Origin: JACVRW01 sp963751835
Lineage (GTDB): Bacteria; Actinomycetota; Thermoleophilia; Solirubrobacterales; Thermoleophilaceae
DNA length: 64,000 nucleotides
Direction of reading: 5' to 3'
Assembly (NCBI GenBank): GCA_963751835.1
Contig: CAVVWD010000011.1
Span: 124,001 to 188,000 of the forward strand
Shown: positions 50,350 through 59,360 of the stretch, piece after piece
Position numbering within the stretch: position 1 is the stretch's first letter
How the letters are laid out: each line of letters starts with the position of its first letter
Made by a program: the position numbers and the translations under genes
The notes under the pieces: model-generated
The model's database searches: none
Seen by the model: the letters and a program-made list of their open reading frames with translations, nothing else
Told to the model about the DNA's origin: nothing

Positions 50350-53213
50350 GAGCGCAGCACCTCGCCGTCGGGGTCGTAGAAGGGCCGCGTCACGACCTCG
50401 GCCGCGAGCCTCCTGCCGTTGTCCGCGATCGTCACGCCGGCGCCGTCCTTGGCGAGCGCCGCGGGCACCCAGGCCATGCCGATGACTTTTCCGAGCTGCG
50501 GGGAGTAGCGCGCGCTCGTGACCTGGCCCATGGGGCCCTCGCCGTCATGCAGGACCGCGGCGCCCTCCGTCGGCACCTGTCCGTTCGCGAGCGTGAAGCC
50601 GACGAGCGCCGTCTCGAGCGGCTGCTCGGCGTAGCGCTCGAGGGCCCAGCGACCGATGAAGTCCTGCTCCTTGTCGAGCTTCACGATCCAGGGCATCGCC
50701 GCGCCGAAGGGGTTCGACTCAGAGTCGGTGTCCTGGCCCACGAGGATGTGCATCTTCTGGAGGCGTAGCAGGCGCTGCGGCTCGAGCCCGAACGGCTTGA
50801 GCCCGTGCTCCCGGCCCGCCGCGGCCAGCGCGTCCCAGAGGTGCTCACCCTGGGCCGCCGGGAAGTGGATCTCGTAGCCGACCTCGCCCACGAAGCCGAT
50901 CCGCAGGATCAGGCACGGCACGCCCGCCACCTCGGCGCGCTTCCCGTCGAGGTAGGTGAACGCCTCGCCCGAGCAGTCGAGGTCGGTGACCTCGGCCATG
51001 ATCTCGCGCGAGCGCGGGCCCGCGAGGTTGACCGCGCCGAGGCCCTGCGTCACGTCGGTCAGGTGCACCCGGAGGCCCCAGTCGGCGAGCCACCACGAGA
51101 ACCAGTCGTAGACCGCGCCCGCCCCGCTCGAGGTGGTGGTGACGTAGAACGAGTGTTCGTCGAGCCGGCAGACCGTGCCGTCGTCCATGATGCGGCCCGC
51201 GTCGCTCGCCATCACGCCGTAGCGGATGCGGCCGGGCTTCAGGTTCGAGAAGCGGTTCGGGTAGAGGCGGTCGAGGAACTCGCCCGCGTCCGGCCCGCTC
51301 ACGATCAGCTTCCCGAGCGTCGACACGTCGATGAGGCCCGCGGCCTCGTGCACGGCGAGTGCCTCGGCGCGCGGGTTGCCGTAGTCGTAGGCGCGGCGCC
51401 AGTCGCCCGCCCACATGATGTTCCCGCCGAGCTCGCGATGGCGGGCGTGGATCGCGGAGCGCTTCGCGGGCTCGAAGGGACGCCCGGCGAGCGCGCCCAT
51501 CGGCACCGCGACCCAGGGCGGCCGGGCGGTGGTGGTGCCCACCTCCTCCAGGCTCTGGCCGGTCTCCTTCGCCATCAGCCGCACGGCGGGTAGCTGGCAC
51601 ATGCGCCCCTGGCAGGGGCCCATCGTAGTCGTCGTGTAGCGCTTCGAGAGCTCGATCGAGTCGTAGCCCTCCTCGACGCTCAGCCGGATGTCCTTCGCGG
51701 TCACGTCCTCGCACAGGCAGGCGAAGCACTTGCCCTTGCGCTCGCTCGTCACCGCCGGCGGCACCACCGTAGGCATCGGCGAGGCCGGACGGGCCTCGAG
51801 GCTCTCGCGATCGCGTTCCGCCCGCTCGCGTGATTCGGGGTCGCCGAAGCCGAGCGAGTGGGCCGCGTCGGCCCCCGCCAGCGCACCGGACAGCACCGCA
51901 GCATCGGTCAGACCGCGGCCGGCCACCTCCCCCGCCGCATATGCCGCCGGCGGGAGCTCGGTGAGCGCGAAGTGGCCGTGCTCGCCGTCGTACGAGGTGC
52001 GGCCGCCGGCCTGGGTGATGAGTGAGGTGGCGGGCGAGCTGCCGCCCGACACGACGAGCAGGTCGCAGCCAATCGTGCGACCGTCCCCCTCGTCTGCCCC
52101 GGGTGCGCCGACGACCACTCCCTGAAGCTGCGAGCGGCCACGCGCCTCGAGCACCGTCGCGTCATTCACGAGCTCGACGCCGGCGGCCTCGAGGCGCCTC
52201 GTGGGCTCGAACGGCCACTTTGGGCGCAGGTCGGCCACGCAGGCCACCTCCACCCCCGCGTCGAGCAGCGCCAGCGCGGCGTACAGGCCGCGGTCGTCGA
52301 CGGTCGCCACAACCGCGCGCGTCCCGGGCTGCACCCCGTACAGGTTCATTAGGCGGAGAGCTCCGCCGGATAGCATCACCCCGGGCAGGTCGTTCCCCGG
52401 GAAGACGAGCGGCTGCTCGATCGCCCCGGTGGCGAAGACCTGGCAGCGCGTGCGGATCTGGTGCAGCGTGTCGCCCTGCCACACCGGGACAAGGCCGTCG
52501 AAGGCGCCGAGCGCGGGCGCGTTCACGAGCACCTCGACTCCGAGCTCGCGCGCCCTCGCTGCGAGCTCGCGCGCGTAGGTCTCGCCGCCCTCGGCGAGCA
52601 GGCGGCCGCCGGGCTCGGCGCCCTCATCGGCCAGGACGACGTCCGCGCCCCGCTTGGCGGCCGCGATCGCCGCCGACAGGCCGGCGGCCCCGCCGCCCAC
52701 CACCAGCACGTCCGCGTGGCGGCGGCGATACTCCGTGCGCCATTCGCGCTCGGGTTGCGACCTGCGCAGGCGGCCGAGCCCGGCGGCGTGGCGAAGGACC
52801 TTCTCGTAGAACGGCCACAGCCGGCGCGGCCGGATGAAGGTCTTGTAGTAGAAGCCGGGCGGGGTGAAGGGCCCGCCGACCAGGTCGGTGGCGCGCATGG
52901 CGTCGAGGTCGAGCGACGGCGAGGCGTTCATGTGCACCACCCGCATGCCCTCGCGGACCGGCTCGGTGCAGGCTCGCACGCCGGGTGCGTCGTCCACCTG
53001 CACGAGGCAGTTGGGGCACTGGCCGGCGCAGCACATGAGGCCGCGGCGGCGGTGGTACTTGAAGCTGCGTGAGAACGTGCGCCGGCCGGCGGCGTACAGC
53101 GCGGAGCCGATCGTGTCGCCCTCGAACGCCGTGTACTCCTTGCCGTCGAAGCTGAAGTGGAGCTCGCTGCTGCGATCGATTCGCTCGCCGCGCTGCTCGG
53201 GCAGCCGGCTCAT
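50346..53213 (-). CDS. soxA: Sarcosine oxidase alpha / N-methylglutamate dehydrogenase subunit C, with extra 2Fe-2S ferredoxin domain
   Basis: Domains of this 955-residue protein in order: Fer2-like (1-100), NAD(P)/FAD-type dinucleotide domain (VLVVGGGAAGLSAAIAAAKRG, ~170-480), BFD-like Fe-S motif (CFACLCED ... GPCQGRMC, ~505-550) and a GcvT-like THF domain (~575-955; GFVGEVGYEIHFP). The Fer2 part has Cys61-x4-Cys66-x2-Cys69-x12-Cys82, a full 2Fe-2S ligand set; as I recall, classical sarcosine oxidases lack these cysteines. This points to a dehydrogenase that passes electrons on rather than to oxygen. Overlaps soxD by ATGA. Confidence 0.87.
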   Translation of the reverse strand: MSRLPEQRGERIDRSSELHFSFDGKEYTAFEGDTIGSALYAAGRRTFSRSFKYHRRRGLMCCAGQCPNCLVQVDDAPGVRACTEPVREGMRVVHMNASPSLDLDAMRATDLVGGPFTPPGFYYKTFIRPRRLWPFYEKVLRHAAGLGRLRRSQPEREWRTEYRRRHADVLVVGGGAAGLSAAIAAAKRGADVVLADEGAEPGGRLLAEGGETYARELAARARELGVEVLVNAPALGAFDGLVPVWQGDTLHQIRTRCQVFATGAIEQPLVFPGNDLPGVMLSGGALRLMNLYGVQPGTRAVVATVDDRGLYAALALLDAGVEVACVADLRPKWPFEPTRRLEAAGVELVNDATVLEARGRSQLQGVVVGAPGADEGDGRTIGCDLLVVSGGSSPATSLITQAGGRTSYDGEHGHFALTELPPAAYAAGEVAGRGLTDAAVLSGALAGADAAHSLGFGDPESRERAERDRESLEARPASPMPTVVPPAVTSERKGKCFACLCEDVTAKDIRLSVEEGYDSIELSKRYTTTTMGPCQGRMCQLPAVRLMAKETGQSLEEVGTTTARPPWVAVPMGALAGRPFEPAKRSAIHARHRELGGNIMWAGDWRRAYDYGNPRAEALAVHEAAGLIDVSTLGKLIVSGPDAGEFLDRLYPNRFSNLKPGRIRYGVMASDAGRIMDDGTVCRLDEHSFYVTTTSSGAGAVYDWFSWWLADWGLRVHLTDVTQGLGAVNLAGPRSREIMAEVTDLDCSGEAFTYLDGKRAEVAGVPCLILRIGFVGEVGYEIHFPAAQGEHLWDALAAAGREHGLKPFGLEPQRLLRLQKMHILVGQDTDSESNPFGAAMPWIVKLDKEQDFIGRWALERYAEQPLETALVGFTLANGQVPTEGAAVLHDGEGPMGQVTSARYSPQLGKVIGMAWVPAALAKDGAGVTIADNGRRLAAEVVTRPFYDPDGEVLRS

Positions 53214-53482
53214 GCGGCGCCCCCGGACGGCGGCCCGGGCAGCTCCGTGAACATCACCTCGTTCGTGCGCGTGTCCCGCTCGGCAATGAACCACGCCCCG
53301 CACCCGGAGCGGTGGCACCACCACTCGCGCTGGACCCCCGCGACGTTGGCCCGGAAATAGTTGTACTCACCGAGCTCCCGCAGTGACGGGGCGGACCTCG
53401 GGCGCGGGTTCAGCTCGCCGCCGAAGCCGAAATCGGTGACCTCGCGGGGGCCGCAGTTTGGACAGGTGAGGACGAAGGACAT
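53210..53482 (-). CDS. soxD: Sarcosine oxidase delta / N-methylglutamate dehydrogenase subunit B
   Basis: This 90-residue zinc-binding small subunit has Cys7 and Cys10 in LTCPNCGPREV and the second pair in WWCHRSGCGAWF; the ending TRTNEVMFTE is family-typical. It is the first gene of the soxDAGB-fhs-gntR unit. An upstream extension to 53515 is possible but starts before the conserved MSFVLTCPNCG. A C1-type site lies 79 bp upstream. Confidence 0.85.
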   Translation of the reverse strand: MSFVLTCPNCGPREVTDFGFGGELNPRPRSAPSLRELGEYNYFRANVAGVQREWWCHRSGCGAWFIAERDTRTNEVMFTELPGPPSGGAA

Positions 53483-53561
53483 GCCGAGGGGCTCCCCGAG
53501 CAGGCGCCGGTGCACGGCGAGCAGCGCCGATGCCCGGCTCCCCGGGAGCGCCGGGCATCTT

Positions 53562-53575
53562 AAACAAATTGGTCC
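53562..53575. promoter_or_regulatory. C1-regulon 14-bp site upstream of soxD
   Basis: AAACAAATTGGTCC fits RNACAAATTNGTMC at all 14 positions and lies in the 99-bp gap between the CDGSH gene and soxD. Confidence 0.6.
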
Positions 53576-53581
53576 AAAGGT

Positions 53582-53839
53582 TCAACCGACGGGAGGGTGG
53601 CGCTCGGCCTCGCTCTCCGCCATCGCGCGCTCGGGCGCCTGGAAGCCGATCCTCTTGTGCGTGCCGTCGCAGAACGGCTTGGTTGACGAGCCCCCACAGC
53701 GGCAGAGCGCCACGGCCTCGCCCTTGTCCGACAGGTCGTACTCATTGCCGTCCACGTCGATGATGCGGACCGGCCCGGTCACCTTGTAGGGCCCGTTCTC
53801 GCGAGCCTTGATCACGACCACGCCATCCATGCCCGTCAT
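53582..53839 (-). CDS. CDGSH-type iron-sulfur protein
   Basis: A small protein (about 85 residues; an internal ATG at 53830 is an alternative start) with the zf-CDGSH motif CRCGGSSTKPFCDGTHKRIGF cut to its key residues Cys-x-Cys, Cys and His, which bind a 2Fe-2S cluster. N-terminal part VVIKARENGPYKVTGPVRII is typical of bacterial members. It lies just upstream of the sox unit on the same strand; a role in electron transfer there is only a guess. Confidence 0.85.
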   Translation of the reverse strand: MTGMDGVVVIKARENGPYKVTGPVRIIDVDGNEYDLSDKGEAVALCRCGGSSTKPFCDGTHKRIGFQAPERAMAESEAERHPPVG

Positions 53840-53850
53840 TCTTTCGCGCA

Positions 53851-54141
53851 ATGCAGCGCGTGGCGAGGCTCGACCATCCCGAGGTCCACGAGGTCGTGCC
53901 CTCGCACCACTGCGTGCTCCGCTTCAGACAGCGCCGCCCGGTGCGCGAGCGCGGCTCCGAGGCGGTGGCGGAGGCGCTGATCGCCACGCTCGAGGACGCA
54001 GACGTATCCCGCTGGCCGCCGGCCTGGGCAGTCGCCGACCGCAGCACGGAGCTGTGGGCGGTGAACGGAGAGCTCGCCTTCCCGCTCGAGCGCAGCGAGC
54101 GCCACGGCCGCTACGTGGCCGTGACCTGCCTGTCGCGTTGA
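53851..54141 (+). CDS. Hypothetical 96-residue protein
   Basis: Reads MQRVARLDHPEVHEVVPSHH, RWPPAWAVADRSTELWAVNG and ends RYVAVTCLSR, with balanced amino acid use and no membrane helix. It is divergent from the CDGSH gene with only 11 bp between start codons, so the true start may be the GTG a few codons in. Family not recognised. Confidence 0.5.
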   Translation: MQRVARLDHPEVHEVVPSHHCVLRFRQRRPVRERGSEAVAEALIATLEDADVSRWPPAWAVADRSTELWAVNGELAFPLERSERHGRYVAVTCLSR

Positions 54142-54177
54142 GGCCGGCTGCCCTCGGGTTGGTGGCCACCTCCGGAG

Positions 54178-55191
54178 TTACGTCCCGGCGGGCCGGGCGC
54201 CCGGCAGCGGACGCGTGACGAGACCCTCTGCCACCGCCCACTCGATCGTCCGTGCGAACGTGTCGGCCACCGGGGTGTACTCCAACCCGAGCTCACGAGT
54301 CGCCCGCGAGCCGTCATAACGGTGGCCGTGCAGGATCGTCCTTACGCGGGCACGGCAAACCGAAGGCGTCTTGCCACGCAGGCGGTACGCGGCCTCAGCC
54401 ATCGCGACCGCGGTGCGCGCCACCGGCGGCGGAATCATTCGCACGCGGTCGCGGACCCCGGACAGCTCGGAAACGATCTCCAGCGCTTCGAGCGAGTGGA
54501 TGGTGGCGCCGTTGAGCACGTAGCGCCGGCCGCTCTCTCCCCGCTCGGCCGCGAGCAGGTGGCCCTCGACGCAGTCGCGGATGTCCACCACGCTCACCTG
54601 GGTCTCCACGAACACGGGCAGCTTGCCGTTCAGGTAGGCGATGATGATCCCGCCGTTCCCGCCCGTGCGCGGAGGGCCCTGGACCGAGGATGGGTTCACC
54701 GCGACCACCTCGACGCCGGTGTCGCCGGCCGCCGCGAACACCGCCTGCTCGCCCTCGTGCTTGGAGCGGTCGTAGACCGACAGATAGGAGCCGCGGTGGG
54801 TGCAGTCCTCGGTACCGACCGTGCCTTCAGGCTCACCGAGCGAGGCGGCCGACGACGTGTAGACCATGCGGCTGATGCCGGCCCTGGCGGCGGCCCGTAT
54901 CGCGGCCTCCGCGCCACCCACATTGACCCGAAGCATCATGTCGGGGTCGGACGGGCAGTGGGAGTTCACGCCGGCCACGTGGTAGGCCGCGTCGCACCCG
55001 GCCATGCCTGCGACGATCGAGTTCTCGTCGAGCAGGTCGCCGCGGGCAACCTCGGCGCCGAGCGCGGCCACCTTCGCCGCGGCGGCGTCGGAGCGAGCGA
55101 GTCCCACCACTTGGTCTCCGCGCTCGAGCAGGCGGGTCGTCAGAGCGCCGCCAATGAAGCCGCTGGCCCCGGTCACGAAGACGCGAGCCAT
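54178..55191 (-). CDS. NAD-dependent epimerase/dehydratase (extended SDR)
   Basis: This 337-residue extended short-chain dehydrogenase has the NAD motif VFVTGASGFIGGALTTRLL, the active-site pair Tyr-x3-Lys in VYDRSKHEG and NPSSVQGP. It resembles dihydroflavonol-reductase/3-beta-HSD-type members. It follows the PlsC- and AGPS-like genes on the same strand, so a lipid-related substrate is possible but unproven. Confidence 0.85.
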   Translation of the reverse strand: MARVFVTGASGFIGGALTTRLLERGDQVVGLARSDAAAAKVAALGAEVARGDLLDENSIVAGMAGCDAAYHVAGVNSHCPSDPDMMLRVNVGGAEAAIRAAARAGISRMVYTSSAASLGEPEGTVGTEDCTHRGSYLSVYDRSKHEGEQAVFAAAGDTGVEVVAVNPSSVQGPPRTGGNGGIIIAYLNGKLPVFVETQVSVVDIRDCVEGHLLAAERGESGRRYVLNGATIHSLEALEIVSELSGVRDRVRMIPPPVARTAVAMAEAAYRLRGKTPSVCRARVRTILHGHRYDGSRATRELGLEYTPVADTFARTIEWAVAEGLVTRPLPGARPAGT

Positions 55192-55193
55192 GG

Positions 55194-55939
55194 TCAGGCC
55201 GGCTGGCGCCGGCGGGCGTGCTCGGTCTCCAGCTCGCGTTCCGTCCTGGCCCCGCTCTCGGCGACGAAGAGCCGCACCCGCTCCATCACCTCGCTGGGGC
55301 GCTCCTCCGCGCGCGGGAGTATCGGATTCCCGAAGCGGATCTCGAGCGCGTGACGCGGGCCGGGCCGGCCGGTCTTGAAGACCATCCAGTGGTGTCCGCG
55401 CGGCATCGCCTCGCGTGTGCCGGACACGTAAATCGGCACGATCGGCAGCTGGTGCTCGGCGGCCAGGAGCGCGGCGCCCGACCGCAGCCGTCCGACGCGA
55501 CCGTCGTGCGAGCGTGTGCCTTCGGCGAAGACGAGCAGGCTTCCGCCCTCGCCGATGAGTCGGTCCAAGTGGGCGGTCTGGGCGGGTCCCACTCCGCCCC
55601 GGCTAGTTCGATCGATTGGCACGGTGCCGAACGCCAGCGAGGCGGACAGGGCCTTGCGACGCTTGTCGTAGAAGTAGTCGGCCGCGGCCGCCACCGCGGT
55701 GCGCCGCCGCCACCGGCTCGGAAGCGCGCGCAGGATCACCGGAGTGTCCATGTGGCTGTTGTGGTTGGCAACGAAGACCACTGGCCGGTGAGGCCATCCA
55801 GATGCTCCTGCCCGACCACCCGGCGCCGCGTGTAGAGATCCATCAGCGGGCCGAGCGTCCCGCAGATGAGGAGCTCACGAAGGCGGCTGGCTGCTCTGGT
55901 GCGTGTCCAGGGAAGGTCGAGGTCCGCCGGTTTGGCCAT
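55194..55939 (-). CDS. PlsC-type 1-acylglycerol-phosphate acyltransferase (frameshifted)
   Basis: The N-terminal part MAKPADLDLPWTRTRAASRL ... GPLMDLYTRRRVVGQEHL and the catalytic part VVFVANHNSHMDTP lie in different frames. Restoring one C in the GGCC run near 55785 joins them. Motifs: NHNSHMD (HX4D), FGTVPIDR and FAEGTRSHDG. The corrected protein is ~248 residues, normal for the family. It overlaps the end of the AGPS-like gene by 65 bp, which argues for coupled expression. Confidence 0.72.
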
Positions 55940-57644
55940 CGGAGTTACTACTCTCGCCACGCGTGAGGGTTTCCCGGGGGCCCCGATCGGAATCGCCAGT
56001 GACGATCTTGCCCGGGTTCAGATTTGCGCCGGGGTCGGTGCCCTCGAACAGCGCCCGCAGCATGACCACCCCGGGCTTCGAGATGTCCTCTTCCAGCCAC
56101 TGGGCGTGCTCGGTGCCTACGGCGTGGTGGTGGGAGAGCGTGGCGCCCGAGTCCACGAACGCCTGCTGGATCGCCCGCTTCACGACGCCGTAGTCGTCGA
56201 GGGCGTCGCGTCCGGCCGGCGGGTTGAGCGCGAAGGTGAAGTACAGGCAGGCACCCGCGTGGTAGGAGTGCGACAGGTGGCACATCATGTAGCCGGGTAC
56301 GCCCAGGCGGTGGAACGCGCCGTGGCCCGCCCCCATCACGTTGTCGTAGACCGTCTGGAGCTGACGCCACGGAGCCGAGGTCTCCGAGACGTCGGCCGGA
56401 GCACCGCGGTCGAGCAGGAAGTCGCGGATGTAGGGCGTGTCGAACTTCTTCTGGTCGTACAGCTCGCCCGGGCTCGTGCCGATGCCCAGCCCGCCGTGGC
56501 GCGTCGTGATCCGCTCGGTGAGCTTGCGCTGGGCAGCCACGTGGTCGGCGCTGCCCTCGTAGCCGATGAACGACAGGCACATCGCCTCCAGGTCCCAACC
56601 CTTGCGCTTGAGGAAGACCTGAAGCGCCTTCGACTTGACGCGGTCCAGCGGCGTGGGGGCGCTGCGCATCGCGAATGAGAACGCGGTCTCGTGCGCGTCG
56701 GACACACGCGTGACCGACGGCGACGCCTCGCTGGCGGCGATGTCGCGCATGGCGGCCAGACCGGCCGCCCAGGTGGGGAAGAGGTAGCCGAGGATCTTGC
56801 GCTCGGTGGGCACGCGGCGCACGTGGATCGTCGCCTCGGTGATGATCCCCAGCCGACCCTCGCTGCCCAGCACCATCTCACGCACGCTGGGGCCCGTGGA
56901 GGTGCTTGGCACGGGTCGCACGACAAGGATGCCCGAAGGGGTGACCACCCGCAGCCCGCGCGTGAGCTCGGCGACGTCGCCGTAGCGGTCCGACTGCATG
57001 CCGGAGGAGCGCGTGGCGATCCAGCCACCGAGGGTCGAGTGCGTGAAGCTGTCGGGAAAGTGGCCGCACGTCCAGCCCGCGGCGTTCAGCTGGCGCTCGA
57101 GGTCGGGGCCGAAGACGCCTGCCTGCACGCGCGCGAGCTGCGATGTGGCGTCGACCTCCAGCACCCGGTTCAGCCTGGCCATGTCGACCGAGATCACGGG
57201 CCGCGTCTCCCCCGGCTCGGCCTCGAGGCTGCCAGAGATGCTCGACCCGCCCCCGAACGGAATCACCACCGCATCCTTCTCGACGGCGGCCGTGACGACG
57301 GCGGCGACCTCTTCCTCAGTCGCTGGGCGTACCACGACGTCGGGCAGCCGACCCAGGTCCCCTCGACGCTGGCGGATCAAGTCGGTAAGGCTCTTGCCCC
57401 GCCCATGCACGACGCGGTCGCGGTCGTCCGTGGCGACCTGCTCGGATCCGACGGCGTCGACGAGGTCCGCCCTCAGCTCGGCCGGGAGCGCGCTCGCGGG
57501 GATCTCCAGGTCCTCGAAGGCGAGGGCGCTGGTGCCCGGCCGGCGCACGTCGAGACCGAGGACGCGCTCGATGAAGGGCGCCAGCTCTGGCTTGCCCTCG
57601 TGGCTGAATGAGACGTCTTCCGCGCCCCAGCCCCACCACTTCAT
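55875..57644 (-). CDS. FAD-binding oxidase, alkyldihydroxyacetonephosphate-synthase-like
   Basis: This 589-residue protein starts MKWWGWGAEDVSF, typical of AGPS homologues. FAD-binding motifs are VVVRPATEEEVAAVV, PFGGGSSISG and FPDSFTHSTLGGWIATRSSG; GSEGRLGIITEA and the C-terminal SHHHAVGTEHAQWLEEDI (His-rich active-site segment) follow. In eukaryotes AGPS makes the ether bond of ether lipids; bacterial homologues are less characterised. Followed by PlsC and epimerase genes. A low-complexity tail overlaps the next gene. Confidence 0.82.
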   Translation of the reverse strand: MKWWGWGAEDVSFSHEGKPELAPFIERVLGLDVRRPGTSALAFEDLEIPASALPAELRADLVDAVGSEQVATDDRDRVVHGRGKSLTDLIRQRRGDLGRLPDVVVRPATEEEVAAVVTAAVEKDAVVIPFGGGSSISGSLEAEPGETRPVISVDMARLNRVLEVDATSQLARVQAGVFGPDLERQLNAAGWTCGHFPDSFTHSTLGGWIATRSSGMQSDRYGDVAELTRGLRVVTPSGILVVRPVPSTSTGPSVREMVLGSEGRLGIITEATIHVRRVPTERKILGYLFPTWAAGLAAMRDIAASEASPSVTRVSDAHETAFSFAMRSAPTPLDRVKSKALQVFLKRKGWDLEAMCLSFIGYEGSADHVAAQRKLTERITTRHGGLGIGTSPGELYDQKKFDTPYIRDFLLDRGAPADVSETSAPWRQLQTVYDNVMGAGHGAFHRLGVPGYMMCHLSHSYHAGACLYFTFALNPPAGRDALDDYGVVKRAIQQAFVDSGATLSHHHAVGTEHAQWLEEDISKPGVVMLRALFEGTDPGANLNPGKIVTGDSDRGPRETLTRGESSNSDGQTGGPRPSLDTHQSSQPPS

Positions 57645-57866
57645 CGCCGCCGGTCTCACTCCCCCTAGGTACCCCGCCGGGCGGGAGCCATATCGGTGCC
57701 GCTACCGAGTTTCGCGCAAAAGCGCAACTCGAGGCGGGCCCGCTCCCTTGCATGGGAAGCAGGAGCGACGGGGGTGCGCTCGACGGCTCGGTCGTCGCTA
57801 GCGCCCCTCGCGCGGCCATGCTGGCCATCTACATTACCCGGACCCGAGGCGGAGGAGATCGTCGTC

Positions 57867-59360
57867 GTGCGTGTTCGCAGGCAGCTGTCCGTAGCGTTGT
57901 CGCTGGTGCTGGTGGGGACGGTGGCGCTCGTCCTGTCGGCCGGTCAGGCGGCCGCCCAGAGGTACACGGCCGGTGCCCCTGGTGCGGGCGACCCCTACTT
58001 CCCGTTCGCCGGCAACGGTGGGTACGACGTCCAGCACTACGACCTCGACCTCACCTACACGCCGCCGGCGCCCGCCCCGGCGCCGCTCGTCGGCCAGCTG
58101 AGCGGCGTGGCGACGATCGACCTGGTGGCCACGCAGGACCTGGACCGATTCAACCTCGATCTGCGCGGCCTGGACGTGCAGGCGATCACCGTCAACGGGA
58201 AGCGCGCCAGCGAGGTGGCGCCGCCCGCTGCCGGGGCCGAGGTCGAGGGTGCGGCCTACTGGCAGGTGCAGGACGACGCGGCCCGCATCTGGGAGCTCAC
58301 GATCCAGCCCCGCCCCAAGCTCAAGCGGGGGAAGACGGCGCGCGTCGTCGTCACCTACGGCGGTGCGACCACTCGGCCGACCGACATCGAGGGCGCCCTC
58401 TACGGCTGGGTGACGATGCGGGACGGCGCCATGGTGGTGGGCGAGCCTGAGGGCTCGATGACCTGGTACCCGGTCAGCGACCACCAGACCGACAAGGCGA
58501 CCTACTCCTTCGAGATCACCGTGCCCGAGGGCAAGGTCGCGGTCGCCAACGGGCTGCCCGCGCACGACCCCGTCACCGAGGGCGGGTGGACGACCTGGTT
58601 CTGGGACGCCCCCGACCCGCAGGCCAGCTATCTCTCGACCGCCTCGGTGGGTGACTACGACCTGCGCTTCTCGGAGACGGCCGGCGGGACACCCATCATC
58701 GACGCGGTAGACGACAACCTCACGCCCGCCAACGCGGCCATCACCGAGGCGAGCCTCGACCTGCAGGCGGAGATGATCACGTTCCTCGAGGAGACGTTCG
58801 TGCCGTACCCGTTCAACTCCGCCGGCTCGATCGTCGACGACGACAGCGTCGGCTACGCGCTCGAGACCCAGACCCGGCCCGTGTACTCGCGGGTGGCGCG
58901 GGAGGGCACCGTCGTCCACGAGATCGCGCACCAGTGGTTCGGCAACGCCGTGAGCCCGGAGCGCTGGGCGGACATCTGGCTCAACGAGGGCTGGGCGACC
59001 TACGTCGAGTGGTTGTGGAGCGAGGACCAGGGCCGCGACTCGGCCCAGGCGAGCTTCGACGCCGTCATGGCGATCCCCGCCGACGACGGGTTCTGGGACC
59101 TGGCCATCGCAGCGCCGGGCCCGCTTGGCCTCTTCAACGGCGCCGTCTACGACCGGGGCGCGGCGACGCTGCACGCCCTCAGGGTCAAGGTCGGCGACGA
59201 GGCATTCTTCGCCGCCAGCCGGGAGTGGCTCACGCGCTACGACGACTCGACGGCCTCCACCGACGACTTCGAAGCGGTCTTCGAGGAGGTGTCGGGCCAG
59301 GACCTGACCACGTTCTTCGACGTGTGGGTGCGCACGCCGGCCAAGCCCACGGCCTGGTGA
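57867..59360 (+). CDS. Secreted M1-family metallopeptidase
   Basis: This 497-residue gluzincin has an N-terminal signal peptide (RRQLSVALSLVLVGTVALVL, cleavage near AAA-Q), an N-terminal beta domain and the zinc motif HEIAHQWFGN with the downstream Glu in LNEGWATYVEW. The exopeptidase segment is ALETQTRP rather than GAMEN, as in a subgroup of actinobacterial M1 enzymes. It ends soon after the catalytic domain, so the long C-terminal domain of aminopeptidase N is absent. GTG start behind a GGAGGAG site. Confidence 0.88.
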   Translation: MRVRRQLSVALSLVLVGTVALVLSAGQAAAQRYTAGAPGAGDPYFPFAGNGGYDVQHYDLDLTYTPPAPAPAPLVGQLSGVATIDLVATQDLDRFNLDLRGLDVQAITVNGKRASEVAPPAAGAEVEGAAYWQVQDDAARIWELTIQPRPKLKRGKTARVVVTYGGATTRPTDIEGALYGWVTMRDGAMVVGEPEGSMTWYPVSDHQTDKATYSFEITVPEGKVAVANGLPAHDPVTEGGWTTWFWDAPDPQASYLSTASVGDYDLRFSETAGGTPIIDAVDDNLTPANAAITEASLDLQAEMITFLEETFVPYPFNSAGSIVDDDSVGYALETQTRPVYSRVAREGTVVHEIAHQWFGNAVSPERWADIWLNEGWATYVEWLWSEDQGRDSAQASFDAVMAIPADDGFWDLAIAAPGPLGLFNGAVYDRGAATLHALRVKVGDEAFFAASREWLTRYDDSTASTDDFEAVFEEVSGQDLTTFFDVWVRTPAKPTAW

